Source: Demequina sp. (lineage in GTDB: Bacteria; Actinomycetota; Actinomycetes; Actinomycetales; Demequinaceae). Taken from it: a stretch of DNA of 64,000 bases. This document shows, one piece after another, positions 43,056-52,148 of this stretch. The DNA lies in the NCBI RefSeq assembly GCF_016278775.1, contig NZ_JADQBF010000004.1:124001-188000 (forward strand), read 5' to 3'. Position 1 is the stretch's first letter, and each line of letters starts with the position of its first letter. Under the pieces are notes generated by a model. The model searched no databases. It worked only from the letters and a program-made list of their open reading frames with translations, and was not told the DNA's origin. A program made the translations under genes and the position numbers.

Positions 43056-46000
43056 GACTCGCTCACCTGGGCCCCCTCCGCATGTGCGGGACACGCCCTG
43101 CGCACGGGACACGAACCACACGCCTCGTTGACTGTCGCCACAAAGGTGCGTCCGGCCATCGTGTCGACCACCGCCTCCAGGCGCTCGCGAGCGGCCTCAG
43201 GGTCGATCGGGTCTTGGCTCCTCACGGCACCGGCCTTGCCGGTCGAGACGTACGCGAGCTCCGCCCCAGCAGACGCGGTCACTCCCGGCACCGCGCCCTC
43301 CACCACCGCCAACTGGTACATGGCCAGCTGACCGTTGTCCGCGGCGTCGGCGACGCTCGGCACCGCCTGGCCCGTCTTGAGGTCCACCACGTACGCGGCG
43401 CCGTCGCGAAGTTCAACTCGGTCGGCGGAACCCGCGAGCACGGCGCGGCCCACCTCGACCTTGAAAGCATGCTCGGTGAGCACCTCTGTGTCCGACCGCC
43501 CGTCGAGGTAGGCCGCCAGGCGCACCACCTTGTCCCGCGCCCGCTGGTAGGCGACGCGCTCCGGCCACGTGGTCATGCCGAACGCCGCAGACCAGCGCTC
43601 GTCGAAGTCGGCCATGATCTCGCGCTCGCCCCCGTGGGGGTGCGCCTCGGCGAGGGCGTGAATGAGCGTGCCGATCTCTTGAGCGTCCGTCGCCTCTCGC
43701 GTGCCGCCCGTGGATTCGAGGGCCCACCTCAGCGCGCATTTCTCGACCCACTCGACCTTCGAGGGCGACACTCGCACTGGGACGTCGTCATCCCAGAAGC
43801 CCTGGTCGGTGGATGCCTCGGCGGCGCCGTGCCACTCATCTGGGTTGGCACCCTGCACTCCCGCGCGCGCGAGCAAGGCGAGCATGCGAGCGTGACCAGT
43901 GGCATCGGCCGACTCCTGCGCCTGCGTCCGCACCGCCGCGACGGCCGCGCGCAGGTCTGAAACGGGGCGTGAGAGTGCCGCGTCGACGCGCGCCACGCCG
44001 GCAGTGTCCTCCACGAGGGACACAAACCGGGAGGGCCGCGACTCGCCGTCGTCCACGGCCGTGACCACGAGGCGCGTGCGCGCTCGCGATACGGCCACGA
44101 GAAACCCACGCGTCTCGTCGTCAAGAACGGCGGCCCTCGCCGTTCGCGCTGCCGCCTTGCCTGGCGCCGACGTCAGGATGCCCGCGGTGAGATCCGCGAG
44201 GTGCTGGGCGCCCAGCACCGAGTCGCGCAGCTTGAGGTTCGGCCACAAGCCCTCCTCGACGCCGGCGATGACGACGACGTCCCACTCGCCCCCCGCGGCA
44301 GACGCAGGGGTTGCGAACGCCACGACGTCACGGGCGAGCGCCCTGGCGCCGAGCGTGTCAGCGGCGAAGTCTTGGCCCTCCAGGTAGTCGACAAAGGCCG
44401 CCGTGCGGGCCTCCGGCAGCCGCTCGGTGAACGTCTGGGCAGCGCGCAGCAGGGCGATCACTGCGTCGAGGTCGGCGTCGTCACGCGCGGATCCGGCGAG
44501 CGCCGCTTCGCGCCATGCGTCGGCCACTTCAAGCGCCTGCCAGGCGGCCCAGATCACGGCGCCGGGGGTGGCCGCTGGAGCGTCGGCGCGGGACTGTGCG
44601 GCCGCAGTAGCGCGCGACGCCTTGGCAGCGGCCGCGGCCTCCGGCCCCGCGAGCGAGGCCCACCGAGCCGGATCGACCATCGCCTCGACCAGCAGCTCGC
44701 CGGAGGTCTTTGCCCCTCCGCCCGCTCGTTCCTCACGCACGAGCTCGCGACGCAGACGCCGGATTCCCACCGGATCGAGGCCCACCACACGCGACGTGAG
44801 CACCTCGACGGCGTCGTCTTCCGTCCACGGCTCGCCCAAGGCGGCGCGCAGGATTCTCATGAGCGGCGCCACCGCGCTCTCCTTGTGCAACGCCGTGCCA
44901 TCGCCCAACGACGCGCACGGGATGTCGGCGGCGAGCAAGTCCGAACGGATCTGGCGCAGCAGCGCGGCCGAGCGGGCCACCACGGCCATCCGCCCCCACG
45001 CAACGGGTTCACCGTCCAGGCCGTGCCGCGCACGCCGCAACTCGGCCGCGATGGCGCGCGACTGCCCGTAGTGGTGGGGAGCGGTCAGGACCACCACCGA
45101 TGCGCCACCGTCCCGGTCAGGTGCGCCGGGCGGGACACCAGCCGACGTCCAGCCCCCTGCCGCTCTCGCGGCCCGACGCGCGCTTCCCACCCCCTTGACT
45201 CCGATGCGTCCCGCCACGGCGGCGGTCACCGCAGCGAGCGCCCCCGACTGTCGCAGCCCTTGGTCGAGTTCGATGTGAGTTGCCTCCCATTCGGACACTG
45301 CCTCGTCCAGCCCTTGTGGGCGCGCGCCCCGGTATCCCTGGACAGATTCGTCGGCGTTGCCAAGCACGAGCAGTCGCGCTCCTTGAGCGGCCATCTGCCG
45401 CAGCAGCGCCGCGCCGGCAGCGGTCACGTCCTGATAGTCATCCACGATGACCAGCCCCCACGAGGGAGCCGGGCTGCCTTCGGGCCAGTCGGCGAGGGCG
45501 TCGGCAGCGCGGGCCACAATCGTGGCGGGGTCGTAGCGGCCGCCCTGGTCGACTGGGGAGCTGCGTAGCGCCATGACGCCTTCGTACTCGGCGTACAGGT
45601 CCGCCGCCGCGATCCACTCCTCGCGGCCATGCGCCCGGCCCAGAGCAGCCAAGTCCTCTGCCGAGAGGTCCGCCTCCGCCGCGCGCATCAACAGATTGCG
45701 GAGCTCTTCGCGGAACCCAGGGAGCAGGATCGCCTCTTCTGGAAGCGCGCCGCCCCACGCGAGAGACGGCGCCCTGCCGTTGATGCGACCCTCCAGCAGC
45801 TCGCGCAACACCACGTCCTGTTCCGCACCGGAGACGAGACTGGGAGGGGGCTCGTCCAGTATCTGCGCTTCGGCGGACAGGATCGCGAACGCCGTCGAGG
45901 CGACACTGCGAGCAACCGGCGTGGAGGTGGGCACCCCGATGGCGAGTGACACCCTGTCTCTCAGCAAGGACGCCGCCGCGCGCGACGGCGCGAGCACCAA

Positions 46001-46201
46001 CAGCCGGTCCGCTGGCAGTCCCGTCGAGACAGCACGCGCTGCCGCCATGACAGCCAGAGTGGTCTTCCCTGTGCCCGCGCCCCCGGTCACCACCACATGG
46101 CCCGATCCCCCATCCAGGTGGTCGAGCACGGCGCGTTGCCCTGGTGACGGCTCAGGCTCAGCTGCCCGCGAACTGGGCGGCACCAGGGTGAGGGCGGTCA
46201 T
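43052..46201 (-). CDS. adnA: AdnA-type helicase-nuclease subunit with Fe-S nuclease
   Basis: A 1049-residue partner of AdnB. Motif I is VVVTGGAGTGKTTLAV (about 36-51), the DEXX motif region reads GLVIVDDYQDVTAAG, and LLVLGNADESVQGYRGA is motif III. The C-terminal nuclease has AAYVVDLKTGQAVPS and four Cys in an AddB-type 4Fe-4S arrangement: one in EKCALRWAL and three in ACGSCPVRRAC. ATG 46201 is preferred over 46246, which would add a Trp-rich extension. The gene leads the adnA-adnB operon. The DUF3152 gene on its upstream side is also near adnAB in mycobacteria. Confidence 0.92.
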   Translation of the reverse strand: MTALTLVPPSSRAAEPEPSPGQRAVLDHLDGGSGHVVVTGGAGTGKTTLAVMAAARAVSTGLPADRLLVLAPSRAAASLLRDRVSLAIGVPTSTPVARSVASTAFAILSAEAQILDEPPPSLVSGAEQDVVLRELLEGRINGRAPSLAWGGALPEEAILLPGFREELRNLLMRAAEADLSAEDLAALGRAHGREEWIAAADLYAEYEGVMALRSSPVDQGGRYDPATIVARAADALADWPEGSPAPSWGLVIVDDYQDVTAAGAALLRQMAAQGARLLVLGNADESVQGYRGARPQGLDEAVSEWEATHIELDQGLRQSGALAAVTAAVAGRIGVKGVGSARRAARAAGGWTSAGVPPGAPDRDGGASVVVLTAPHHYGQSRAIAAELRRARHGLDGEPVAWGRMAVVARSAALLRQIRSDLLAADIPCASLGDGTALHKESAVAPLMRILRAALGEPWTEDDAVEVLTSRVVGLDPVGIRRLRRELVREERAGGGAKTSGELLVEAMVDPARWASLAGPEAAAAAKASRATAAAQSRADAPAATPGAVIWAAWQALEVADAWREAALAGSARDDADLDAVIALLRAAQTFTERLPEARTAAFVDYLEGQDFAADTLGARALARDVVAFATPASAAGGEWDVVVIAGVEEGLWPNLKLRDSVLGAQHLADLTAGILTSAPGKAAARTARAAVLDDETRGFLVAVSRARTRLVVTAVDDGESRPSRFVSLVEDTAGVARVDAALSRPVSDLRAAVAAVRTQAQESADATGHARMLALLARAGVQGANPDEWHGAAEASTDQGFWDDDVPVRVSPSKVEWVEKCALRWALESTGGTREATDAQEIGTLIHALAEAHPHGGEREIMADFDERWSAAFGMTTWPERVAYQRARDKVVRLAAYLDGRSDTEVLTEHAFKVEVGRAVLAGSADRVELRDGAAYVVDLKTGQAVPSVADAADNGQLAMYQLAVVEGAVPGVTASAGAELAYVSTGKAGAVRSQDPIDPEAARERLEAVVDTMAGRTFVATVNEACGSCPVRRACPAHAEGAQVSES

Positions 46202-46282
46202 GCGCCTATCCCACCACGTCCACCGGACATCGCCGGTGAGGCCCACGCTCGTGCGAGAGGGTCGCCACCGGCGGCGACGACG

Positions 46283-47269
46283 CTACGGTGCGGCTTCCGT
46301 CGGCGTGGGACTTGGCGTCGGCCCGGGAGGAACCGCCGGTGCGTCGGGGTAGGGCCAGGGGTTGACCTCGCACTCTTCTGGGAAGCCGTCTCTTTGTAGG
46401 TCCATGACGGCGGCGCGCCCGCTGGTGCATTCGGAGTCCTCGCGACCCATGAGGTGACCCACACGGTGAAGCAGCATGTAGTTCCGGGCGCCCGAGTAGT
46501 CGTCCTCGTACGCTGGCAAGCCTGCGGTCCAGTCGTAGATAGACAGCACGATGACCCCGTCCTCCGAACACAAGTTGTCATACGGAGAATCGGCAGGTGA
46601 CTCGGTTGGGCCGTTGACAGACTCGCCAGACGCCTGTGGCGCCACCGCCGGCTCGGCGTCAGGCGCTGGCGTGGGGCTCGTGTTGGTGACGGGTCCCACC
46701 TGCGCCGCGACGTGCGGGTCAGCACACGCGGCCGCCGTGGTGTACGGGCTGGCAAGGAGCACCCGGTAGTCAGCGACACCATCGGTCGCGACATACTGCA
46801 GTGTGCCGTCAGTTCCCCATGCCCTGTTGTCGTTGAGCACCTCAAGCACGTAGGCACGGAAGGCACCGTCATCGGCCGAGACCCCATCCTCCACTGCGAC
46901 GGACACCCACCGCACGTCGCCCTTGTCGGCGTCCGGCTGGTCCGTCCCCGGTACCACCGTGAAGGTCCCGTCCCCGCGGAACGCATAGTCGGTGGACACG
47001 ACCCCGGCAGCACGGTCATCGGCCGTCAGGTCGCGGGTGATGGGCTCACGCGGCGGCACAGACGGTTCGACTGTAGGACTGAAAGCGAAGGTGGGACTCG
47101 GCGACGCCGTCGGCGTCGGTTCCGCCCGAAGCCGCTCAGGAAGCCCGTCGGTGACCCACCCTGCCAGCAGCCCCAATCCGAAGGCCGCCGCCACCACTGC
47201 GGCGGTCACCGCGATCCCGGGCAAGGAGATTCCCCTGCCCGCGAACATCGACCTCACCCGCGAAAGCAC
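46283..47269 (-). CDS. DUF3152 secreted zincin-like protein, catalytic Glu lost
   Basis: A 328-residue protein with one N-terminal TM/signal segment (about 15-38, GIAVTAAVVAAAFGLGLLAGWV), a Thr/Pro-rich linker and a DUF3152 domain. The family has a metalloprotease-like helix HEVGH followed by Cys and NPWP; here the helix is LLHRVGHLMG, so the catalytic Glu is Arg, while SECTSGRAAVM and CEVNPWPYP remain. It is probably an inactive protease or binding protein outside the cell. GTG 47269 is six bases after TATCGT. Pro/Thr repeats (PPGPTPSPTPTEAAP) end the protein. It lies just upstream of adnA. Confidence 0.82.
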   Translation of the reverse strand: MLSRVRSMFAGRGISLPGIAVTAAVVAAAFGLGLLAGWVTDGLPERLRAEPTPTASPSPTFAFSPTVEPSVPPREPITRDLTADDRAAGVVSTDYAFRGDGTFTVVPGTDQPDADKGDVRWVSVAVEDGVSADDGAFRAYVLEVLNDNRAWGTDGTLQYVATDGVADYRVLLASPYTTAAACADPHVAAQVGPVTNTSPTPAPDAEPAVAPQASGESVNGPTESPADSPYDNLCSEDGVIVLSIYDWTAGLPAYEDDYSGARNYMLLHRVGHLMGREDSECTSGRAAVMDLQRDGFPEECEVNPWPYPDAPAVPPGPTPSPTPTEAAP

Positions 47270-47318
47270 CCCCCTACGATAGTTCCCACAGGGGCATATC
47301 GCGTTCACGGAGGTCACG

Positions 47319-47537
47319 TTGGAGATCCGCATCGGCATTCAGAACGTCAGCCGCGAGTTGATCGTGGAGACGGACAAGACGTCTGACGACGTGGCGGCGA
47401 TGGTCAAGGAAGCCCTCAAGGGAGGAACCCTCGACCTCACCGACGCCAAGGGGCGTCGCATCATCGTGCCGGTCGGCTCCCTGGGCTACATCGACATTGG
47501 CGAGGAAGAGAAGCGGCGAGTCGGCTTCGGTGCGTAA
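47319..47537 (+). CDS. DUF3107 small conserved protein
   Basis: A 72-residue soluble protein, EIRIGIQNVSRELIVETDKTSDDV onward, matching DUF3107 (Rv3208A in M. tuberculosis), with no assigned function. It has predicted beta-alpha-beta structure. The start is TTG 47319, five bases after GGAGG; no ATG or GTG in frame gives the conserved N-terminus. It diverges from DUF3152 and converges with gntK. The linkage DUF3152-DUF3107-DEAD helicase resembles Rv3207c-Rv3208A-Rv3211. Confidence 0.88.
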   Translation: MEIRIGIQNVSRELIVETDKTSDDVAAMVKEALKGGTLDLTDAKGRRIIVPVGSLGYIDIGEEEKRRVGFGA

Positions 47538-47552
47538 CGGCCCCGTGCGGCG

Positions 47553-48056
47553 CTAGTCGTCCTGAAGCGCGGCGATCTCGGCGGCCTCCGCTACGACTTG
47601 CGCGATGCTCAGGCGGGACACATCGATCGACCCTCCCGCCTCATCGAAGCCCAAGGGCTCAAGGACCGCGTACTGCGTCGCCACGAGCTCCACGCCCGCG
47701 AAGTGGTCCTCCAGCTCGGTCCGCTGGCGGACGCGTTCCTCGATCACCCTTTGCGGAGCCGCGAGGTGCAAGAAGATCATGGGCCCTCCCGCCTCGCGAA
47801 GCCTGTCGCGATGAGCGCGACGCAACGCCGAACACGCGACGACGCCGTCGGCGCGAGGCGCCATCCACGCGCCAACGGCGTCCAGCCACGGCCACCTGTC
47901 GTCGTCGGTCAAAGGGATTCCGCGAGACATCGCATCCACGTTTTCCGGCGGGTGGAAGTCATCGGCGTCGGCAAACTCGTAGCCCAAAGCTGCGGCCAGC
48001 GCTGCACCGACAGAGGACTTGCCGCAACCCGTCACACCCATGACCACCACGCGCAT
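47553..48056 (-). CDS. gntK: Gluconokinase
   Basis: A 167-residue P-loop kinase, MGVTGCGKSSVGAALA near the N-terminus, then DADDFHPPENVDAMSRGIPLTDDDRWPWL, VACSALRRAHRDRLR and FLHLAAPQRVIEER. These are the motifs of thermoresistant gluconokinases, which phosphorylate gluconate to 6-phosphogluconate for the pentose phosphate pathway. ATG 48056 follows TAGGCT by six bases. No gluconate permease or regulator is near. It converges with DUF3107. Confidence 0.94.
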   Translation of the reverse strand: MRVVVMGVTGCGKSSVGAALAAALGYEFADADDFHPPENVDAMSRGIPLTDDDRWPWLDAVGAWMAPRADGVVACSALRRAHRDRLREAGGPMIFLHLAAPQRVIEERVRQRTELEDHFAGVELVATQYAVLEPLGFDEAGGSIDVSRLSIAQVVAEAAEIAALQDD

Positions 48057-48206
48057 GACGCCAGCCTAGACGCCGCGGCGCGAGTCGCCTGAGGGACGGC
48101 ACGGCGCGAGCCGCTAGACTGGATGGGACCACATGGTTGACCGGTCGCATGTGATGCGCGGCGTGACGCCGCTTCTTAACGGAAATGCGCGATCGGCTAC
48201 TAGCCC

Positions 48207-48221
48207 GCGACGTATCGTCGC
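48207..48221 (+). promoter_or_regulatory. Hairpin in the leader of the DEAD-box helicase
   Basis: GCGACG-TAT-CGTCGC forms a perfect six-pair hairpin ending ten bases before the Shine-Dalgarno GAAGGA. A TAGACT hexamer at 48115-48120 may be the -10, giving a leader of about 115 nt, which is long for this window. Its regulatory role is inferred. Confidence 0.4.
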
Positions 48222-48240
48222 CTCGCATTTGAAGGACCAC

Positions 48241-49836
48241 ATGACTTCCGAGACTTTTGCCGATTTTGGCGTGAACCCACTCATCGTGGACGCGCTCGCC
48301 GACCACAGCATCATTGCCCCGTTCCCCATCCAGTCGATGACGCTTCCCGTAGCGCTTTCCGGCCACGACATCATCGGCCAGGCCAAGACCGGCACCGGCA
48401 AGACGCTCGGCTTTGGCATCCCGTTGCTGCACCGTGCGGTGTCGCCTGGCGAGCCGGGATTCGACGAGATGGGCGACGCCACCGGCAAGCCTCAGGCGCT
48501 TGTCGTGGCTCCCACCCGCGAATTGGCTGTGCAGGTTGCCAACGACCTTGAGATGGCGTCCAAGAAGCGCTCGACCCGCATCCTCAAGATCTATGGCGGC
48601 CGCGCCTACGAGCCCCAGATCGACGCGCTCCGCAAGGGCGTCGAGGTCGTGGTGGGCACCCCTGGCCGCCTCATCGACCTCATGAACCAGGGCCACCTGG
48701 ACTTGCGCTTTGTGCGCACCGTCGTGTTGGACGAGGCCGACGAGATGCTTGATCTCGGGTTCCTCGGCGACGTGGAGAAACTGCTCGCATCGACCCCCGC
48801 CGGGCGCCACACCATGCTCTTCTCCGCCACGATGCCCGGTCCAGTGGTGGCCCTTGCCCGCCGCTACATGACGCAGCCCACGCACATTCGCGCATCGGAG
48901 CCCGATGACACCGGGGCCACCGTCAAGGCGACCGCACAGTTCGCGTATCGCGCCCACGCGCTCGACAAGATCGAGGTGCTCGCGCGCATTCTGCAGGCCA
49001 AGGATCGCGGACTCACCATCGTGTTCGCCCGCACCAAGCGCACCTGCGCCAAGGTGAGCGATGACCTTCGCGAGCGAGGCTTCGCTGCTGGCGCCCTGCA
49101 CGGCGACCTCGGGCAGGGAGCCAGGGAACAGGCGCTGCGCGCCTTCAGGGCGGGCAAGATTGACGTACTCGTCGCGACCGACGTTGCCGCCCGCGGGATC
49201 GACGTCGAAGACGTCACCCACGTGATCAACTACCAGTGCCCTGAGGACGAGAAGACGTACGTTCACCGCATCGGCCGCACCGGCCGTGCGGGCAAGAAGG
49301 GCGTGGCGGTCACGTTCGTCGACTGGGACGACATGCCGCGTTGGGGCATGATCGACCGCACGCTCGACCTGGGTTACCCCGAGCCGGAGGAGACCTACTC
49401 CAACTCGCCTCACCTGTTCGAGCAGCTCAGCATCCCCACGGGCATCAAAGGCACGCTTCCGCGCTCCGCGCGGGTGCGCGAGGGCCTCGACGCTGAGAAG
49501 GTGGAGGACCTGGGAGAGACCGGCAAGCGCGGTGGCCCAGGCGGCGACCACTCGGATCGGGGCGGACGCGGCTCCGGTGGCGGGCGTGGAGACGATCGGG
49601 GCGGACGGGGCCCTGGTGGCGGACGCGGTCAGGGACGACGCGGTGGCGACAGCAGTCGCGGCTCCGGCGAGGGCCGTGCGCGTCGCGAAGCTCCAGCTGG
49701 TGAGACTCGCGGCCCGCGCGAGGGCGCATCGGCAGAGGGTCAGCCCCGCGAAGGCGCACCCAAGCGCAATCGCAACCGCAAGCGTCGTCGCTCAGGCGGT
49801 GGCCAGGGAGCCTCTTCCGCTCCCGCGGCGGAGTAG
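48241..49836 (+). CDS. DEAD-box RNA helicase (RhlE/CsdA-like)
   Basis: A 531-residue helicase. Motif I is QAKTGTGKTLG, Ia PTRELAVQV, Ib TPGRLIDL, II LDEADEML, III FSATMPGPVV and VI HRIGRTGRAG. After about residue 400 the tail is low complexity and rich in Gly, Arg and Asp (RGG-like), typical of RNA-binding tails. It remodels structured RNA, for example in ribosome assembly, degradation or cold shock. ATG 48241 with GAAGGA is chosen; the longer ORF from 48133 covers the leader. The M. tuberculosis homologue Rv3211 also lies near DUF3107. The ORFs antisense to it are shadows. Confidence 0.93.
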   Translation: MTSETFADFGVNPLIVDALADHSIIAPFPIQSMTLPVALSGHDIIGQAKTGTGKTLGFGIPLLHRAVSPGEPGFDEMGDATGKPQALVVAPTRELAVQVANDLEMASKKRSTRILKIYGGRAYEPQIDALRKGVEVVVGTPGRLIDLMNQGHLDLRFVRTVVLDEADEMLDLGFLGDVEKLLASTPAGRHTMLFSATMPGPVVALARRYMTQPTHIRASEPDDTGATVKATAQFAYRAHALDKIEVLARILQAKDRGLTIVFARTKRTCAKVSDDLRERGFAAGALHGDLGQGAREQALRAFRAGKIDVLVATDVAARGIDVEDVTHVINYQCPEDEKTYVHRIGRTGRAGKKGVAVTFVDWDDMPRWGMIDRTLDLGYPEPEETYSNSPHLFEQLSIPTGIKGTLPRSARVREGLDAEKVEDLGETGKRGGPGGDHSDRGGRGSGGGRGDDRGGRGPGGGRGQGRRGGDSSRGSGEGRARREAPAGETRGPREGASAEGQPREGAPKRNRNRKRRRSGGGQGASSAPAAE

Positions 49837-49846
49837 CGCGGGAGCG
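49818..49846 (+). terminator. Hairpin over the stop codon of the DEAD-box helicase
   Basis: CGCTCCCGCG (49818-49827) pairs with CGCGGGAGCG (49837-49846) around a nine-base loop containing the TAG stop. It lies in the 18-bp convergent gap to the PHP gene and likely serves 3'-end formation; no U-tract follows. Confidence 0.5.
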
Positions 49847-49854
49847 CCGACGCG

Positions 49855-50679
49855 CTAGCCTCGTAGCGCCTGCAGTGCTTTGTAGGCGGCAGGCGACGTG
49901 ACGTTCTCGCCCAACTGGTTCAGTTTGCCGGTGCCGTGATAGTCGGACGCGCCCGTGTGCACGAGGTCGAGCCTCTCGGCGACGCGCGCCAAGCGGCCGC
50001 GTTGTACCTCGGAGTGGTCCCTATGTTCGACCTCAAGGCCCACGAGGCCCGCGCTGGCCATCTGTTCGATCACTGACGTGGGCACCACCTGACCCCTGCC
50101 GTCGGCGCCGGGGTGCGCGAACACCGGCACCGCGCCGGTCGCGCGCAAGGTACGAACCGCGTCGAGCACGTCTGGCGCGTAGTGAGGAACGTAGTAGGCC
50201 GAGTTTCCGGCGAGGACCTCGGCGAACGCGTCGTCCCTGGTGACGAAAGCTCCCCCGGCCACCAACGCATCGGCGAGGTGAGGCCGCCCCACCGTGTCAG
50301 CGCTCCCCGCATGTGCGACCACGTCGTCCCAGGTGAGAGGGTAGTCGGCCCCGATGAGCCGCACCATCTCTTGGGCTCGTGCAATGCGTGCGGCGCGAGT
50401 GCGCTCCAGCATCGCGACGATCTCGGGGTGCGAGGGATCTGGCCAGTAGGCGAGCACGTGAATCGAGATGCCCCGGTGCGTACACGAGACCTCGATGCCG
50501 GGCACAAAGTTGATGCCGAGCCCGCCGGCCATCTCGGCAGCCTCTTCGAGACCCGCCATCGAATCGTGGTCAGTGAGCGCCACCACGTCGAGGTTCGCTG
50601 CCTGCGCGGCCCGCATCACGTCAGCGGGCGACTCGGTCCCATCCGACACGTATGAGTGGGTATGGAGGTCAATGCGCAC
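49855..50679 (-). CDS. PHP-family phosphoesterase
   Basis: A 274-residue PHP domain protein. Metal-binding motifs are RIDLHTHSYVSDGTESP, ALTDHDSMAGLEEA, PGIEVSCTH and GLEVEHRDHSEVQ, with SDYHG near the C-terminus. Relatives hydrolyse nucleoside 3',5'-bisphosphates or act on RNA/DNA 5' ends (RNase AM-like), so a phosphatase or 5'-nuclease role in the cytosol is likely. GTG 50679 follows TAGGCT by six bases. It diverges from the aminopeptidase gene with only 59 bp between starts. Confidence 0.88.
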   Translation of the reverse strand: MRIDLHTHSYVSDGTESPADVMRAAQAANLDVVALTDHDSMAGLEEAAEMAGGLGINFVPGIEVSCTHRGISIHVLAYWPDPSHPEIVAMLERTRAARIARAQEMVRLIGADYPLTWDDVVAHAGSADTVGRPHLADALVAGGAFVTRDDAFAEVLAGNSAYYVPHYAPDVLDAVRTLRATGAVPVFAHPGADGRGQVVPTSVIEQMASAGLVGLEVEHRDHSEVQRGRLARVAERLDLVHTGASDYHGTGKLNQLGENVTSPAAYKALQALRG

Positions 50680-50738
50680 GCGGCCAGCCTACGTGGCTCG
50701 CGTGTCGAGTCCCGCCCCGGCCGTGCCACGATGTTGGG

Positions 50739-52133
50739 GTGGACAACACCGACAAGCAGGCTCAGGACACCAACAAGGCGCGCGCGACCCGCCCCACGTC
50801 GCAGGAGTTCAAGGACTTTCTCAGCACCGGCTGGGCGGAGCCCGACGACGTGCGGACCACCCGGTCGGCCGCCGCCCCCTACGCCGCCGCCCGGCGCGAA
50901 CGCCTGAGCGCGATGTTCTCCGGCAAGCGCATCGTGATCCCTGCCGGCGACCTCAAGGTCCGCTCCAACGACACCGACTACCGCTTTCGTCCTGACAGCG
51001 ACTTCGCGTATCTCACGGGCCTTGGCGCGGACCACGAGCCGAGCGCCGTGCTTGTCATGGAGCCGCGCGGCACCGCCGACGCGCCACGGCCGGGGCACGA
51101 CGCGACGCTCTACCTGCTCCCGCCCGCCGGGCACGACGACGAGGGCTTCTACGCGGACCCCCGCTCTGGCGAGTTCTGGATCGGTCGACGCCCAGGGTTG
51201 GCCGAGTTCGAGGCTATGACGGGGATCGCGACTGCGCCGCTGACGGACCTGCCCAGCGGCCTGCGGTTGAGCGCTCAACCGACCAAGCCGGTCCACAAGG
51301 CGCTCAGCGAGATGCGGTTCGTGAAGGACGCCTACGAGATCCAGCAGTTGCGAGACGCCGTGGACGCCACCATCGACGGCTTTGCGCGTGCCGTGAAGGA
51401 ACTTCCCCGCGCTCTCGAGCACAAGCGGGGCGAGCGCGTGGTCGAGGCTGCCTTTGATGGCCACGCCCGCGAGGAGGGCAACGCGGTGGGCTACGAGACC
51501 ATCGCCGCGTCTGGCGCCCACGCGACCACGCTGCACTGGATCAGCAATGACGGCCAGGTGCGCCACGGCGACCTGCTCCTGCTGGACGCAGGCGTGGAGG
51601 TGGAGAGCCTCTATACGGCCGACATCACGCGCACGCTGCCGGTGGACGGCCAGTTCAGCCCTGTTCAGCGCAAGGTCTACGAGGTGGTGCTCGAGGCCGC
51701 CGACGCAGGCTTCGCGGTGGCCCGCCCAGGCGCCAAGTTTCTTGACGTCCACATGGCCGCCATGGAGGTCATCGAGAAGCGCCTCACCGAGTGGGGCATC
51801 GTCCCTCCCTCGGAAGACCCTGAGTCCAAGCTGTACCGCCGCTGGATGGTGCACTCCACGTCCCATCACTTGGGGTTGGACGTGCACGACTGCGCCGCCG
51901 CCAAGCGCGAGCTCTACATGGAGGGCGTGCTGGAACCCGGCATGGTCTTCACGATCGAGCCGGGCCTCTACTTCAAGCCTGACGACCTCATCGCTCCGGA
52001 AGAGTTACGTGGCATCGGCATCCGCATCGAGGACGACGTGCTGGTGACTGAGGACGGTTGCGAGAACCTCTCCGTGGCGCTACCCCGCGACCCCGACGCC
52101 GTCGAGGCGTGGATGGCGCGGCTGCGGGGGTAG
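50739..52133 (+). CDS. pepP: Xaa-Pro aminopeptidase (M24B)
   Basis: A 464-residue protease. The N-terminal creatinase-like domain has SNDTDYRFRPDSDFAYLTG, and the catalytic pita-bread domain carries the five metal ligands: Asp in LLLDAGVE, Asp in TADITRT, His in HHLGLDVHD, Glu in TIEPGLYF and Glu in GIRIEDDVL. It removes N-terminal residues ahead of proline. The start is GTG 50739, six bases after CACGAT; the track ORF from 50652 lies over the divergent PHP gene start. Length and motifs are those of PepP. Confidence 0.92.
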   Translation: MDNTDKQAQDTNKARATRPTSQEFKDFLSTGWAEPDDVRTTRSAAAPYAAARRERLSAMFSGKRIVIPAGDLKVRSNDTDYRFRPDSDFAYLTGLGADHEPSAVLVMEPRGTADAPRPGHDATLYLLPPAGHDDEGFYADPRSGEFWIGRRPGLAEFEAMTGIATAPLTDLPSGLRLSAQPTKPVHKALSEMRFVKDAYEIQQLRDAVDATIDGFARAVKELPRALEHKRGERVVEAAFDGHAREEGNAVGYETIAASGAHATTLHWISNDGQVRHGDLLLLDAGVEVESLYTADITRTLPVDGQFSPVQRKVYEVVLEAADAGFAVARPGAKFLDVHMAAMEVIEKRLTEWGIVPPSEDPESKLYRRWMVHSTSHHLGLDVHDCAAAKRELYMEGVLEPGMVFTIEPGLYFKPDDLIAPEELRGIGIRIEDDVLVTEDGCENLSVALPRDPDAVEAWMARLRG

Positions 52134-52148
52134 TTGTAGCGTCGGGGC

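Noticed and set aside
47959-49551. 530-aa minus-strand ORF opposite the DEAD-box helicase
   Set aside because: Antisense shadow; the plus strand has every helicase motif and a Shine-Dalgarno.
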